Shown piece after piece: positions 17,381-25,060 of a stretch of DNA of 64,000 nt. This DNA comes from JAVKMO01 sp031539345. GTDB lineage: Bacteria; Bacteroidota; Bacteroidia; Chitinophagales; Chitinophagaceae. Numbering within the stretch: position 1 is the first letter of the stretch; each line of letters opens with the position of its first letter. The notes under the pieces are model-generated. The model saw only the letters and a list, made by a program, of their open reading frames with translations, did no database searches and was not told the origin of the DNA. The stretch lies in NCBI GenBank assembly GCA_031539345.1, contig JAVKMO010000016.1, positions 41,586 through 105,585 of the forward strand. The letters are read 5' to 3'. Position numbers and translations under genes: made by a program.

Positions 17381-17453
17381 AAGAAAATTTTTAAAACAAG
17401 GCGGCTAAAATACATTTAGATTTACCATTCTTTTTAAAACAATTTTTCATTTT

Positions 17454-18170
17454 ATGCAAGCCATGATTTTTGCGGCAGGGTTAGGCACGCGCTTAAAACC
17501 TTTTACAGACCAGCACCCTAAGGCTTTGGCTGTGGTGAATGGCAAAACACTTTTGCGGCGTAATATAGAACACCTGAAAGCCTCTGGGTTCAATTTTGTG
17601 GTTATCAATGTGTTTTATTTAGCCGAACAAATTATAGCCTATTTAAAAAATAACAACGGCTTTGGCATTGATTATATCATTTCTAATGAGCAACCAGAAA
17701 TTTTAGAAACTGGGGGAGGGCTGGCAAATGCTTTTTCCTTATTCAAAAAAAACGAACCCATATTGACGATGAATGCCGACATTTTAACAGACTATAATTT
17801 GAACACTTTTATGCAACAACATCAACACAAAAGGCTCATTACATTAGCAGTTGCCCATCGCCCAAGTAGTCGGCAATTGCTTGTGAATCAAAACAACCTT
17901 TTATGTGGCTGGAAAAATAATACAACACAAGAAGAAAGAATAATTAAGCCGCAAGAAGAACAATATCAAGAAAAAGCATTTAGCGGTATCAGTATTTTTG
18001 ATTATGCCATACAAGCACATTTTTTACAACAAAAAAAATATTCTCTTATTGATTTGTTTTTAGAAGCTGGGCGAATAAGTTCAATTTATTGTCAAGATTT
18101 TTCAAGCAATCATTTTATTGACGTTGGTAAGCCCGCCTCTTTACTTTCTGCCGAACAACTTTTTATGTAA
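17454..18170 (+). CDS. sugar-1-phosphate nucleotidyltransferase, MurU-like
   Basis: A 238-residue cytoplasmic nucleotidyltransferase. The N-terminus MIFAAGLGTRLKPFTDQHPKAL is the nucleotide-binding signature, LTMNADILTDY the metal-binding Asp region, and FSGISIFD and FIDVGKPASL complete the fold. Short enzymes of this type include MurU, which makes UDP-MurNAc from MurNAc-1-phosphate in peptidoglycan recycling. A NamZ-type muramidase encoded two genes downstream makes that role attractive, but mannose-1-phosphate guanylyltransferase is possible too. No AmgK-type kinase gene lies here. Confidence 0.75.
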   Translation: MQAMIFAAGLGTRLKPFTDQHPKALAVVNGKTLLRRNIEHLKASGFNFVVINVFYLAEQIIAYLKNNNGFGIDYIISNEQPEILETGGGLANAFSLFKKNEPILTMNADILTDYNLNTFMQQHQHKRLITLAVAHRPSSRQLLVNQNNLLCGWKNNTTQEERIIKPQEEQYQEKAFSGISIFDYAIQAHFLQQKKYSLIDLFLEAGRISSIYCQDFSSNHFIDVGKPASLLSAEQLFM

Positions 18171-18252
18171 AAAAATTACCCCCAATTGTTGAGGATAAAA
18201 AGATAGTTTTACGCAAGTTTTTTTGTGTTTATATTTTTACAAAAATTTTGCC

Positions 18253-18828
18253 ATGACCTTAAAAATTAAATTGGGGCTTATTATTTTTTGTTGTTTTTTT
18301 CTTTTTACGCAATGCGGCAAACTCCAACAAACGCCCTATGAATACCAAATTACTTATTTAAAACAAATGGTTGAGATTGATTCAAGAACGAATGCGTTAG
18401 AGCAAGATGAAATTACGCATGCCGCATTACCCGGGGTGCCGTTTGCATTTAAAATAAAAACAAGTGTTGATTTAAAGTTGCGCGTTGATCAGATTGACTC
18501 AATGAAATTAGAGGCGTTAACAATAGATTTAGATAGTACCGAACCAAATTTTACGGTAGGCGTTTTTGATTCTCTCTCTGTAACATTAGCGGACGTTTTT
18601 TCTATTGAAACTGCACGTGTTGCAAAGACATCCGCCTCTCAAGGCGGAAACCAAAAACAATTGACATTAGTACCCATTCCGTTAAAAAGCAATATGTTTT
18701 TATGGTCAGATATTTTCAATCTTACGGTTAAAGGCAGTCCAACACGGTTTTATGATGATAGTAGAAAGCATAAAATTTATCTGAATTTTTATGTCCGTGT
18801 TTATGCTCGCCCTTTTCTTAAAGAATAG
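18253..18828 (+). CDS. lipoprotein of unknown function
   Basis: A 191-residue lipoprotein. I chose the ATG at 18253 because it gives the signal MTLKIKLGLIIFCCFFLFTQC with a lipobox Cys; the frame opens at 18223 but that adds ten unlikely residues. The mature part has alternating polar strands (FAFKIKTSVDLKLRVDQI, LTIDLDSTEPNFTVGVF) and ends IYLNFYVRVYARPF, suggesting a beta-rich domain. I do not recognise the family. It lies between the MurU-like gene and the NamZ gene (12 bp from the latter). Confidence 0.6.
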   Translation: MTLKIKLGLIIFCCFFLFTQCGKLQQTPYEYQITYLKQMVEIDSRTNALEQDEITHAALPGVPFAFKIKTSVDLKLRVDQIDSMKLEALTIDLDSTEPNFTVGVFDSLSVTLADVFSIETARVAKTSASQGGNQKQLTLVPIPLKSNMFLWSDIFNLTVKGSPTRFYDDSRKHKIYLNFYVRVYARPFLKE

Positions 18829-18839
18829 ATTGTATTTCA

Positions 18840-20201
18840 ATGCTATCATTTCTGTTTCTTTTTCTTGTTCCACATGCTGTTCAATTGGATTCTAGCACCA
18901 TCAAACAGAAAACTGACACAGTCATTACTGCTATTGCCCCAATACAACGCAATCCTTTTTTTGTTCAAAAGGAATCTCATCTCATATCATCTGACAGCAA
19001 CTTATTGGCCACAAACATTACTACGGGTGCTGAACGAATGCACTTATATTTACCCCTATTACAATACAAACGAGTCGGCGTTTTTTCTAATCAAACGTCT
19101 GTGGTAAGAACGCAAAACGAAAAAAAATACGTTCACCTCATTGACACGTTATTGAATTTGGGCATTCAAATTAAGAAGGTTTTTGTACCCGAACACGGTC
19201 TTATGGGAAATGCTGACGCTGGCGAGTCTGTGGCGAGTTTTAAAGACAGTGCGTCATCAATTGCTGTGGTATCCCTTTATGGTGCAAACAAAGCTCCTTC
19301 ATCAAAAGATTTAGAAGACCTTGATGTGCTGATTTTTGATATTCAAGATGTTGGGGTTAGGTTTTATACTTATATTTCTTCGTTACAATATTTATTAGAA
19401 TCTGCCATACAAAACGAGGTTTCTTTTTTGTTATTAGACCGCCCCAATCCAAATGGGTTTTATGTTGACGGTCCGATTCTTAATTCTAAATACAAATCAT
19501 TTATTGGATTACAAAAAGTGCCCATTGTGTATGGCATGACGGTTGGAGAATATGCACAGATGCTCTATTTTGAAGATTTGCTCCACAAAACAAAAGAAAC
19601 AATAACACAAGGAGAGCAAGAAGATTTTGAGGTAAAAGAAAAAAAGTTTTCGTTCACCATTGTGCCTTGCAAAGAATATGATCATACAAAAAAATATGTA
19701 TTGCCCATCAAGCCTTCTCCAAATTTAACGTCTATGCAAGCGGTCTATTTATATCCTTCGCTCTGTTTGTTAGAAGGCACAAAAGTGAGTTTGGGGAGAG
19801 GCACCAATTCGCCCTTTGCACTTTATGGATTTCCTGATTATCCCGACACTTTGTTCAGCTTTACACCGACATCAAAAGTGGGGGCAAAAAAACCGCCGTA
19901 CCTCAATCAAAAATGTTTTGGCAAAGACTTGTCTCAATTAAACCTCGATTCTTTATTTGATGCTCAAGGTTCTATGAAGTCTCTTTTTACGCTGTCTTTT
20001 ATTCAAGATGCGTTTAAAAAATATCCGAACAAAAAAAGTTTTTTCGATCTTAATTTTTTTCTCTCCCTTACTGGCACGCCCAATTTATCCAGACAAATTA
20101 TTGCTCAAGAAAGCGAAGCCGTTATCAAAGCAAGCTGGAAACAAGACCTCACCAAATTCAAAACAATAAGAAGGAATTATTTATTATACACAGATTTTTG
20201 A
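18840..20201 (+). CDS. exo-beta-N-acetylmuramidase NamZ family (DUF1343)
   Basis: A 453-residue exported protein of the DUF1343/NamZ family, which removes MurNAc from the non-reducing end of peptidoglycan fragments. It begins with a hydrophobic signal segment (MLSFLFLFLVPHAV). Family motifs are YKRVGVFSNQTSV near residue 77, VPEHGLMGNADAGE near 117 (the conserved Glu in PEHG), DIQDVGVRFYTYISSL near 167, LLDRPNPNGFYVDGP near 200 and LSLGRGTNSPFALYG near 315. The preceding lipoprotein and MurU-like genes may belong to the same wall-recycling task. Confidence 0.88.
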   Translation: MLSFLFLFLVPHAVQLDSSTIKQKTDTVITAIAPIQRNPFFVQKESHLISSDSNLLATNITTGAERMHLYLPLLQYKRVGVFSNQTSVVRTQNEKKYVHLIDTLLNLGIQIKKVFVPEHGLMGNADAGESVASFKDSASSIAVVSLYGANKAPSSKDLEDLDVLIFDIQDVGVRFYTYISSLQYLLESAIQNEVSFLLLDRPNPNGFYVDGPILNSKYKSFIGLQKVPIVYGMTVGEYAQMLYFEDLLHKTKETITQGEQEDFEVKEKKFSFTIVPCKEYDHTKKYVLPIKPSPNLTSMQAVYLYPSLCLLEGTKVSLGRGTNSPFALYGFPDYPDTLFSFTPTSKVGAKKPPYLNQKCFGKDLSQLNLDSLFDAQGSMKSLFTLSFIQDAFKKYPNKKSFFDLNFFLSLTGTPNLSRQIIAQESEAVIKASWKQDLTKFKTIRRNYLLYTDF

Positions 20202-20221
20202 TTTAAAAACTCTATTCATTC

Positions 20222-21142
20222 ATGCGAACAATCGACTTAGCAATCATCGGTTCTGGACCTGCGGGATACACCGCAGCCATTTATGCGGCAAGGGCAAACG
20301 TGCCTGTTATTGTGTTTCAAGGGGCGCAGCCTGGCGGCCAATTGACCATTACAACAGAAGTGGAAAATTTTCCAGGATTTGCTCACGGCATTCAAGGACC
20401 AGCACTCATGGAACAATTTCAACAACAAGCAGAACGCGTGGGTGCAAAAATGGAATACGCCACAATTACAAAAGTTGATTTCTCTCAACGTCCATTTATT
20501 TTAACCATTGATGCACAAGAACAGGTTGCTGCAAAAGCGGTCATTATTTCTACTGGTGCAAGTGCCAAATGGCTAGGTATAGAAAGTGAACAACGCCTCA
20601 ACGGGAGCGGCGTTAGTGCCTGTGCGGTATGCGATGGTTTCTTTTTTAAAAATCAAGAAGTTGCGATTGTCGGCGCTGGCGACACGGCTTGTGAAGAGGC
20701 TTTATACTTGGCAAAGCTGTGCAAAAAAGTCAATATGATTATTCGCAAAGACACAATGCGCGCATCAAAAATTATGCAACAAAGAGTGATAGAAACCCCC
20801 AACATTGAAGTACATTGGAATAGTAGTATCCATGAAATCGTGGGAACAAAAAGTGTAGAAAGCGTCAGCATAAATAAAAATGGAACGACTATCAACATTC
20901 CGCTTAAGGCGGTTTTTATCGCCATTGGACATCAACCCAATTCTGAAATTTTTAAAGGACAAATTGATTTAGACGAGCAGGGTTATATTAAAACAATTGC
21001 AGGGTCATCAAAAACAAATATTGAAGGCGTATTTGCCGCAGGCGACATTCAAGATAAAATCTATCGACAAGCTGTTACGGCCGCAGGTTCTGGCTGTATG
21101 GCAGCTTTAGACGCAGAACGATTTTTGGCAAGCCATGCATAA
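20222..21142 (+). CDS. trxB: thioredoxin-disulfide reductase
   Basis: A 306-residue FAD/NADPH enzyme keeping thioredoxin reduced. The FAD-binding GSGPAGYTAAIYAARA is at the N-terminus, the redox-active CAVC (SACAVCDGFFFKN) near residue 135, the NADPH-binding VGAGDTACEEALYL near 153 and the C-terminal FAD motif GVFAAGDIQDKIYRQAVTAAGSGCMAA. All catalytic elements are present. It stops 1 bp before the convergent kdsC gene ends. Confidence 0.97.
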   Translation: MRTIDLAIIGSGPAGYTAAIYAARANVPVIVFQGAQPGGQLTITTEVENFPGFAHGIQGPALMEQFQQQAERVGAKMEYATITKVDFSQRPFILTIDAQEQVAAKAVIISTGASAKWLGIESEQRLNGSGVSACAVCDGFFFKNQEVAIVGAGDTACEEALYLAKLCKKVNMIIRKDTMRASKIMQQRVIETPNIEVHWNSSIHEIVGTKSVESVSINKNGTTINIPLKAVFIAIGHQPNSEIFKGQIDLDEQGYIKTIAGSSKTNIEGVFAAGDIQDKIYRQAVTAAGSGCMAALDAERFLASHA

Positions 21143-21143
21143 T

Positions 21144-21644
21144 TTATTCCCAAGCATTATTTAATCGCAACACTTTTTCTATCACATCACGCACACAACC
21201 TTCGCCGCCTTTGTAAGAAGAAACATATTTTGACAATGCCTTTACTTCAGTTGCGGCATCGTTAGGGCAAGTTGATACGCCTACAATTTGCAAAGGCTCT
21301 ACATCAGGCACATCATCGCCCATGTAAAGAATGTGTTCTAATAAAATGTCGTTCGCAAGTGCCCATTCTTGAAGTACAGTTTTTTTATTCTTCACTCGCA
21401 AGAAAATGTCTGCAATGCCAAGTTTTTCTAAACGACTTTTTACCGCTTCCGAATTGCCGCCAGAAATAACAACAATTTTAAATCCTTTTTGAATGGCGAG
21501 CTGCAAAGCATACCCATCTTTGATATTCATTTGCCTCACCATTTGCCCATCGTCATAAATCAACAAAGAGCCGTTTGTCAATACACCATCGATGTCAAAA
21601 GCAAATGCTTTTACGGTAGAAAAATCTTTTAACACATTCATCAT
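21144..21644 (-). CDS. kdsC: 3-deoxy-D-manno-octulosonate 8-phosphate phosphatase (KdsC-type HAD)
   Basis: A 166-residue HAD-family phosphatase that releases Kdo for lipopolysaccharide core synthesis. FAFDIDGVLTNG carries the nucleophile Asp and acid/base Asp. NIKDGYALQLAIQKG, VISGGNSEAVKSRLEKLGI and YMGDDVPDVEPL are typical of KdsC. No other Kdo gene is adjacent. The start may be the ATG at 21644 or the next one at 21641. Confidence 0.9.
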   Translation of the reverse strand: MMNVLKDFSTVKAFAFDIDGVLTNGSLLIYDDGQMVRQMNIKDGYALQLAIQKGFKIVVISGGNSEAVKSRLEKLGIADIFLRVKNKKTVLQEWALANDILLEHILYMGDDVPDVEPLQIVGVSTCPNDAATEVKALSKYVSSYKGGEGCVRDVIEKVLRLNNAWE

Positions 21645-21705
21645 AAAGGAAAAATAAAAACAAATGTAAAAGAATATTTTCGCAACAATCTCAACCCTAT
21701 ATTTT

Positions 21706-22509
21706 ATGAAAAAAAATCTTCTCTGTTTTATTGCTTTTTATTTGAATTTATTTCTTGTAGCACAACAAGCACCGTTAGAAAAAAATTATCCTTTTGGGTT
21801 GGGCGAAAACTTGTCTTACAACGCATATTGGTCAATTTTCAAAATTGCTGAAATGAATAGCGTGGTTGATACTTCGTCGCAATTTGTTGGCGGAAAGCCT
21901 TGCTATAAAGTAGATGTTACGGCAAATATGGCAACGATGGTACGTATGTTTGCTGCAATAGACGAAATTTTTGGTGCCTATATTGACACCGCAACCCTTT
22001 TGCCAACAACGTCTTATCGTTATTTAAAAGAAGCAAAATATACGCATGACGAAGTGTCGTATTATGATTATGAAAAAGGCAAAATGCAATTAACCGTATT
22101 CAACAAAAACGCAGAACGATTTGAAACAAAAGATTCATTTTATATCCACAAAAAAACCTTCGATGTTGTTTCTGGTTATATGAATTTGCGGAATACCAAT
22201 CTCAAAAAAATGAAACAAGGCGATATGGTTACCGTTAATATGTTTATCGAAAATGATTTATATCCAATTACCTTTACGATTGCGGCGTTTGAAAAAATAA
22301 AAGTAAAGGCAGGAAAATTTAATACAATCAAACTAGACTTGTCTATCCCCAATAATAAAGTCATTAACAAAGACCACCCTTTATATGTTTGGTTAAGTGC
22401 CGATGACAATAAAATGATTGTAAAAGCAGAAGCAAAGTTGTCGTTTGGAAAAGCCAGTTTAGAACTCAAAAATTACAAGGGTACAAAACACCCCGTCGCA
22501 AGAAATTAA
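21706..22509 (+). CDS. DUF3108 periplasmic protein
   Basis: A 267-residue exported protein (signal MKKNLLCFIAFYLNLFLVAQQ) of the DUF3108 family, beta-rich proteins of unknown role in the Gram-negative envelope. The FGLGENLSYNAYWSIFKIAEM opening, YRYLKEAKYTHDEVSYYDYEKG in the middle and PLYVWLSADDNKMIVKAEAKLSFGKASLEL at the end match the family pattern. It is divergent from kdsC and convergent with the DUF3810 gene (3-bp gap). Confidence 0.8.
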   Translation: MKKNLLCFIAFYLNLFLVAQQAPLEKNYPFGLGENLSYNAYWSIFKIAEMNSVVDTSSQFVGGKPCYKVDVTANMATMVRMFAAIDEIFGAYIDTATLLPTTSYRYLKEAKYTHDEVSYYDYEKGKMQLTVFNKNAERFETKDSFYIHKKTFDVVSGYMNLRNTNLKKMKQGDMVTVNMFIENDLYPITFTIAAFEKIKVKAGKFNTIKLDLSIPNNKVINKDHPLYVWLSADDNKMIVKAEAKLSFGKASLELKNYKGTKHPVARN

Positions 22510-22512
22510 ACC

Positions 22513-23652
22513 CTATTCACTTGTTAAAAGTTGATATTTTGTTTTGTCAATTTTAGATTGATATCCGAGCATTAAAAGTAAGAGTTCTTGATGTTTTGTA
22601 GTTTCTGATTTAGAGTTAATGTTGATGAAAAAATTATACGTTTCATCGCTCAATATTTCAACTGAACTTTTATTCTTTTGAATATAATCTTGGAATTCCA
22701 ACAAGTGCTCTTGTGCCATTGGATGCAAATCTTTTACAAACAACTTGGCTGCCGAAGGATCAACAAGAAAAAGTGTTTTGTTAATCGTTAAAAACAAATC
22801 TAAAAAAACTGAATAGCTGACAATATCTTTGTGATTTTTTTTTGCAAAAACAAAACTGATAAACGCCGCTTCACTTTCTCGAGCAAAGCCCATTTGGTGC
22901 ATGATTTCATGAATCATTGCGGCTGGTTTTAAAAAGTTGGGAATGCTACTATTGATAATTGCTTCTCCGGTAAATGGATTGTGATAACCGGCAATGCCCA
23001 TGCGATTCATAAAAAAAACAATCATGCTTTTTTTTACAGAAGGGTATTCATAATGTATCGTGTCAAAATTATCAAACACATTAAACGAAACAGTATTGAT
23101 ATCGCTCTGCGTTTGGTGTACCATTGCTTTAAAATCCAAAAATTTGTCTTTTTGCAATTCTGTAACGGGAATGCACGCATTGATATCATCAACCAAAATG
23201 CGAGACAAATACGCTAAATGTTTCGGTGTATAAGTGAGTACAGTATCTAATTTTAAGGTTCTCGTTACAGGTTCGCGTTTAAAATTCATTCCCCACAACA
23301 GCGTAAACAAAATATAGTTAGAGAAAAAAATTGTGCCAATAAAAAAGACTGACCGCATATTTAAAACAAGGTCATATTTTCTATACCAAATTAAGAGGGC
23401 AAATTTGACGATGAAATATAAACACGAAAGAAACAGAATGATAAAAAAAAAGTCTCCAAAATTAAACGAGTATTTGCCAAAGGCTTGCCTTTGAAACAAA
23501 GAAATTTTCAAAAAGATTTCTCGTGAGTAAAAATATTCTATCAAAAAAGGATAGAGGGTATAAACATGAATCAGAAAGGCTCCGATCAAAGATGTCCAAA
23601 AAGAAAACAGCAAGACGATGTGCTTAATACGCGTAGAAAAAAGCGACTTCAT
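22513..23652 (-). CDS. DUF3810 membrane protein with zinc-metallopeptidase motif
   Basis: A 379-residue protein with about three N-terminal membrane helices (residues about 10-130) followed by an extracytoplasmic domain. The domain carries GYHNPFTGEAIINSSIP and MIHEIMHQMGFARESEAAFISF, an HExxH motif with a downstream Glu as in gluzincin peptidases. This is the DUF3810 family of Bacteroidota, function unproven. Its ATG overlaps the carA stop by 4 bp, so it is translated from the carA message. Confidence 0.85.
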   Translation of the reverse strand: MKSLFSTRIKHIVLLFSFWTSLIGAFLIHVYTLYPFLIEYFYSREIFLKISLFQRQAFGKYSFNFGDFFFIILFLSCLYFIVKFALLIWYRKYDLVLNMRSVFFIGTIFFSNYILFTLLWGMNFKREPVTRTLKLDTVLTYTPKHLAYLSRILVDDINACIPVTELQKDKFLDFKAMVHQTQSDINTVSFNVFDNFDTIHYEYPSVKKSMIVFFMNRMGIAGYHNPFTGEAIINSSIPNFLKPAAMIHEIMHQMGFARESEAAFISFVFAKKNHKDIVSYSVFLDLFLTINKTLFLVDPSAAKLFVKDLHPMAQEHLLEFQDYIQKNKSSVEILSDETYNFFININSKSETTKHQELLLLMLGYQSKIDKTKYQLLTSE

Positions 23653-24737
23653 TTGGCGGCTGAATAAATGAGGCGAGCAAAATCTTCAAATAAGTAGCGA
23701 CTGTCGTGTGGTCCGGGAGTGGCTTCTGGGTGATACTGAACAGAAAAAACAGGTTTGTCTTTTAATCGAATGCCTTCTATTGATTGGTCGTTAATGTTAA
23801 TATGCGTAACAACTACATTTTTGTTGTTTGCAATGCTTAATGCATTAACCCCAAAGCCATGATTTTGGGTTGTTATTTCTACCCGATTTTTTTCTATGTT
23901 TCTCACAGGATGGTTAATGCCTCGATGACCATATTTCAATTTGTATGTTGTTAAGCCATTTACCAAAGCAATCAGTTGATGACCCAAACAAATTCCAAAG
24001 ACAGGTTTATTGAGGCTTAATATTTTTTTGACAAGGCTCACCTCTTCAGTCATTGCAGCGGGGTCTCCAGGACCATTTGACAAAAAATAAGCATCGGCAT
24101 TGATTGCCTTAAGCGTTTCAAAATCTATATTATGAGGAAATAGTGTAAGCGAAAAGTTTTGTGCCAACAAGCAGTTCAAAATGTTTTGTTTGATTCCAAA
24201 ATCAAGAACTGCGATTTTTTTTGTTGCGGACGGCGTGGTAAATTCTTGAATCGTTTTTGTACTTACCGCAGGCGACAAGTTTTGATTTTCCATCGTTTTT
24301 GCCGTAGCCAATTGTTCTCGCAATTGGTCTAAATCGCTGCTGTCTGTAGAAAGAATGGCGTTCATGCTACCATTTTTTCTGATATAAGAAACCAAAGCAC
24401 GAGTGTCAATTTGATGAATCGCTACAATTTTTTGTTGAAGAAAATAATCCTGCAAAGACTGTTGTGCTAAATGCCGAGAATAATACTGGTCTAAATTTCT
24501 GGCAACAAGCCCTTTGATAGTAACGTGTTTACTTTCAGTGTCTTTTTCGCATACGCCATAATTGCCGATGTGCACATTATTCATCACAAGCAATTGCCCA
24601 AAATAACTCGGGTCAGTAAAAATTTCTTGATAACCCGTCATGCCCGTATTAAAACAAATTTCACCTACTGTTGTTCCTGCATAACCAAAAGCTTTTCCAT
24701 TAAATGTTGTACCGTCAGAAAGTAATAAAACTGCCAT
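23649..24737 (-). CDS. carA: carbamoyl-phosphate synthase small (glutaminase) subunit
   Basis: A 362-residue subunit that releases ammonia from glutamine for carbamoyl phosphate, used in arginine and pyrimidine synthesis. The N-terminal domain has FNTGMTGYQEIFTDPSY; the class I glutaminase domain has LSNGPGDPAAM, GICLGHQLIAL (nucleophile Cys) and the catalytic pair VQYHPEATPGPHDS. The large subunit gene carB is not in the window. The 3' end overlaps the DUF3810 gene by 4 bp. Confidence 0.96.
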   Translation of the reverse strand: MAVLLLSDGTTFNGKAFGYAGTTVGEICFNTGMTGYQEIFTDPSYFGQLLVMNNVHIGNYGVCEKDTESKHVTIKGLVARNLDQYYSRHLAQQSLQDYFLQQKIVAIHQIDTRALVSYIRKNGSMNAILSTDSSDLDQLREQLATAKTMENQNLSPAVSTKTIQEFTTPSATKKIAVLDFGIKQNILNCLLAQNFSLTLFPHNIDFETLKAINADAYFLSNGPGDPAAMTEEVSLVKKILSLNKPVFGICLGHQLIALVNGLTTYKLKYGHRGINHPVRNIEKNRVEITTQNHGFGVNALSIANNKNVVVTHININDQSIEGIRLKDKPVFSVQYHPEATPGPHDSRYLFEDFARLIYSAAK

Positions 24738-25060
24738 TGAAAAAAGATAATTTGTAAATCAATAAAATAACTGCAATGCCCTACCCTCAAAGATAAAATA
24801 TCAAACAGCCGAAACTAAAGTTTTTGGTTACACAATTTCAACTAAGTTGAAATATGAATTGTTTGTATTGAAGTGCTTTAATGTTTTTCTAAAAACAAGA
24901 ACATAAACGTTTCCTTTTTGTCTTTTTTTATCCCTTTCTTATGCTGGTTTTCTGACGCATTGGCTTAGAAAAAATTTCTTCTTGCCGTTTTTTCATCTTT
25001 TGTTTTATTGGTTCATTGCTTGTACTCCATAGATGAAAATCACAATAAATTTTTTTTGAT
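24738..25060. promoter_or_regulatory. divergent carA-clpB intergenic region with a palindrome
   Basis: This 323-bp gap separates two divergent start codons and must hold both promoters. At 24835-24853 the sequence ATTTCAAC-TAA-GTTGAAAT is a perfect inverted repeat with 8-base arms, a plausible operator. I found no clear TTTG plus TAnnTTTG pair and no sign of a CIRCE-type heat-shock element. Confidence 0.4.

Noticed and set aside
24738..25060. CIRCE-type heat-shock operator before clpB
   Set aside because: The inverted repeat present has 8-base arms and a 3-base loop, unlike the 9-base arms with 9-base spacer of CIRCE, and the sequence does not match.
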